Shown here: positions 62,750 to 64,000 of the stretch, one piece after another | Numbering within the stretch: position 1 is the first letter of the stretch | Layout of the letters: the number at the start of each line of letters is the position of its first letter | Assembly: GCF_900103785.1 (NCBI RefSeq) | Contig: NZ_FNHE01000003.1 | Coordinates: 372,001 to 436,000, forward strand | Reading direction: 5' to 3' | DNA length: 64,000 nucleotides | Origin: Geodermatophilus siccatus | Lineage (GTDB): Bacteria > Actinomycetota > Actinomycetes > Mycobacteriales > Geodermatophilaceae | Notes under the pieces: model-generated | Told to the model about the DNA's origin: nothing | The model's input: the letters and a program-made list of their open reading frames with translations, nothing else | Databases searched by the model: none | Position numbers and translations under genes: made by a program

Positions 62750-63353
62750 GGTGGTCCAGCTCCTTCCGCAGCGCGGACTCGGCGCGCCGCACGGTCGTGC
62801 CGACGCTCCCGGGGGACAGGTCGAGGGCCGCCGCGACGTCGGCGTAGCCCATGCCGCTGTGCCGCAGCACGAGGGCCACGGCCTGCTTGCGGGGCAGCCG
62901 GGCGAGCGCGGCCCGCACCCGGCGGCGTTCCTCGAGGGTCACGACGGCGTCGGCCACGTCGGGCGCGACGACGTCGTCCGCCGCGGCGGCGGTCTCCTCG
63001 CGGGACGCGCGGCGGCGTCCCGAGCGGAGCAGGTTCAGCGCGGTGTGGGCCGCGGCGACCGAGAGCCAGCCGCGGGCCTCGCCGGCCGGTACGGACGAGC
63101 GGGCGAAGGACAGGAACACGTCCTGGGCGACGTCCTCGGCGGAGTCCCGCGACCCGAGCACCCGGGCGGCCACGCCGACGACCCGCGGGTACTCCGCGCG
63201 GAACACCTCGCCGAGGTCGGCGCGCACGGGCCCGGAGGCCGCTCGGGGTACCGCTCCGCCGTCGGTCCCCCCGACCCGGCCCGTCGCACCCCGGTGGGCC
63301 GCGCCCGGGAGCGCCAGGACGGCCTCGGGTCGCGCGGATCGAACGAGCTCCAT
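62733..63353 (-). CDS. ECF-type RNA polymerase sigma factor
   Basis: A 206-residue extracytoplasmic-function sigma factor. Region 2 is at ~55-120 (FRAEYPRVVGVAARVLGSRD, SAEDVAQDVFLSFARS), and region 4 at ~150-198 (RVRAALARLPRKQAVALVLR, MGYADVAAALDLSPGSVGTT). The N-terminal ~45 residues are an extra, Arg/Gly-rich segment. ATG at 63353 is chosen; the open frame continues upstream through non-coding repeats. It controls its own operon in the usual arrangement, probably with the anti-sigma and ABC pair as targets. Confidence 0.9.
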   Translation of the reverse strand: MELVRSARPEAVLALPGAAHRGATGRVGGTDGGAVPRAASGPVRADLGEVFRAEYPRVVGVAARVLGSRDSAEDVAQDVFLSFARSSVPAGEARGWLSVAAAHTALNLLRSGRRRASREETAAAADDVVAPDVADAVVTLEERRRVRAALARLPRKQAVALVLRHSGMGYADVAAALDLSPGSVGTTVRRAESALRKELDHHASSD

Positions 63354-63412
63354 GTCCCTACAGCACCGCCCGGAGCCCAGATGTGACACCCGTCGAGGAT
63401 GCCTGCCCATGG

Positions 63413-63480
63413 CCCCCTGCAGAGTCCCGCCGCGAGCCCGGTGACGTACGGGAACGGGGCCACCCTCCAAGGGACCCGCC
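63413..63480. repeat. Degenerate family 1 fragment
   Basis: CTGCAGAGTCCCGCCGCGAGCCCG repeats the loop core of family 1 (as in copy B), without its right arm. It may be the decayed remainder of a second copy next to copy D. Confidence 0.35.
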
Positions 63481-63534
63481 GGCCCCGTCCCGGGTCCCGC
63501 CCTGAGCCGGCGAAGGGTGGGGAGGACGGGGTCC
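63481..63534 (-). repeat. Structured intergenic repeat, family 1, copy D
   Basis: Arms GGCCCCGTCC (63481-63490) and GGACGGGGTCC (63524-63534), loop exactly 33 nt. The stem equals that of copy A. It lies 33 bp past the stop of the flavin reductase (minus). Confidence 0.75.
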
Positions 63535-63567
63535 TTCTCCGGGGCGTGGGGGAAGGGTGGTCCTCGC

Positions 63568-64000
63568 TCAGGCCCGTCCGGCGGGCTGCCCGGTCGCGTC
63601 GACGTAGCGGCCCCGCAGCCGCACCAGCGGAGCGCCGCCCGGGGCCAGCACGGGGACGCCGGTGACCTCCAGCAGCGCCAGCACGTGGTCGCCGGCCTCG
63701 ACCAGCCGCTCCAGCCGGCAGTCCAGTGCCGCCAGACCGCCCTCGAGCAGGATCGCCCCGCTCCCCTCGGCGCGCCGCCAGGGCACCGACTCGAGCAGGT
63801 GGCGGGCGCTGGGCCGCCCGGCCGAGGAGAACCGGCTGGCCACGATGGCGTGCTCGGCGGCCAGCACGGTCAGCCCGCAGCTGCCCACCTCCTCGAGCAC
63901 CTCGGCCGGGTAGCCGCCCGCGGAGAGGCCGACGGCGACCAGCGGCGGCTGCGCCGACACGCTCATCACCGAGGAGACCGTGGTGCCGACGTCGTCGATG
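63568..64000 (-). CDS. Flavin reductase family protein, C-terminal part (N-terminus outside the window)
   Basis: The window ends inside a flavin-reductase-like (DIM6/NTAB) gene on the minus strand. Readable sequence starts DDVGTTVSSVMSVSAQPPLV, the typical start of the FMN-binding split barrel, and continues through AVGLSAGGYPAEVLEEVGSC, AEHAIVASRFSSAG and the C-terminal LLEVTGVPVLAPGG. Relatives reduce flavin for a partner monooxygenase. The first ~35-45 residues are missing. GTG or ATG at 63966-63969 is internal, not the start. Confidence 0.78.
   Translation of the reverse strand, partial: IDDVGTTVSSVMSVSAQPPLVAVGLSAGGYPAEVLEEVGSCGLTVLAAEHAIVASRFSSAGRPSARHLLESVPWRRAEGSGAILLEGGLAALDCRLERLVEAGDHVLALLEVTGVPVLAPGGAPLVRLRGRYVDATGQPAGRA

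Overview
The window looks like chromosomal DNA of a very GC-rich actinomycete, most probably of the Geodermatophilaceae type (Blastococcus, Geodermatophilus or Modestobacter). The reasons are the strong G/C bias at third codon positions, the many GTG starts, a fused F420 gene (fbiC), oligoribonuclease, a SARP regulator with an ATPase domain, IdeR/DtxR-type iron boxes, and short GC-rich hairpin repeats between genes. The genus is inferred, not shown. About 59 protein-coding genes, two complete tRNA genes (Lys-CUU and His-GUG), one tRNA fragment and at least two gene remnants are annotated.

Positions 1-14.4 kb hold a cut-off methyltransferase, an MFS transporter, an ABC-2 type exporter pair, an FAD monooxygenase-like enzyme, a TetR regulator, a K+ channel with two TrkA-type domains preceded by a small membrane protein, a secreted serine hydrolase, an AraC/VOC operon and a DUF1326/DUF2182 pair. 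Positions 14.4-22.8 kb hold tRNA-Lys, an L,D-transpeptidase lipoprotein, a BNR-repeat protein coupled to a ThiS/MoaD-like protein, a chemoreceptor, flavohemoprotein and an orphan sensor kinase.

Positions 22.9-33.7 kb form the most unusual block. A five-gene minus-strand operon (multicopper oxidase with an N-terminal HMA-like domain, two DJ-1/PfpI paralogues, a DUF3159 protein and a DUF4396 protein) diverges from a 1073-residue SARP/NB-ARC regulator. A DUF6153-like protein and a DUF305 lipoprotein follow the regulator. Three tandem 11-bp repeats lie between the two transcription units and resemble a SARP binding site. The block reads as a metal (probably copper) handling cassette with its own regulator.

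Positions 34-40.4 kb are bracketed by a complete tRNA-His gene and a 28/30 match to its 3' end, each followed by a matching terminator hairpin. This is the layout of an old site-specific insertion. Inside are gene remnants, an MFS transporter and a complete ferric-siderophore ABC importer behind an iron box.

Positions 40.4-51.8 kb hold oligoribonuclease, two membrane proteins and a leucine/isovalerate-type locus (TetR, acyl-CoA carboxylase beta and alpha chains, acyl-CoA dehydrogenase). A ferritin and a tiny Cys/Lys-rich gene that share an iron box are wedged between the two carboxylase genes. Positions 51.8-64 kb hold glycerate kinase, a quinone oxidoreductase, a PPOX-like protein, a TupA-like ATP-grasp enzyme, FbiC, and a tightly overlapped operon of sigma factor, anti-sigma factor, ABC ATPase and permease, ending in a cut-off flavin reductase. 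Structured repeats of three kinds sit just downstream of minus-strand stop codons. One family has four copies whose loops are all exactly 33 nt and whose stems co-vary.
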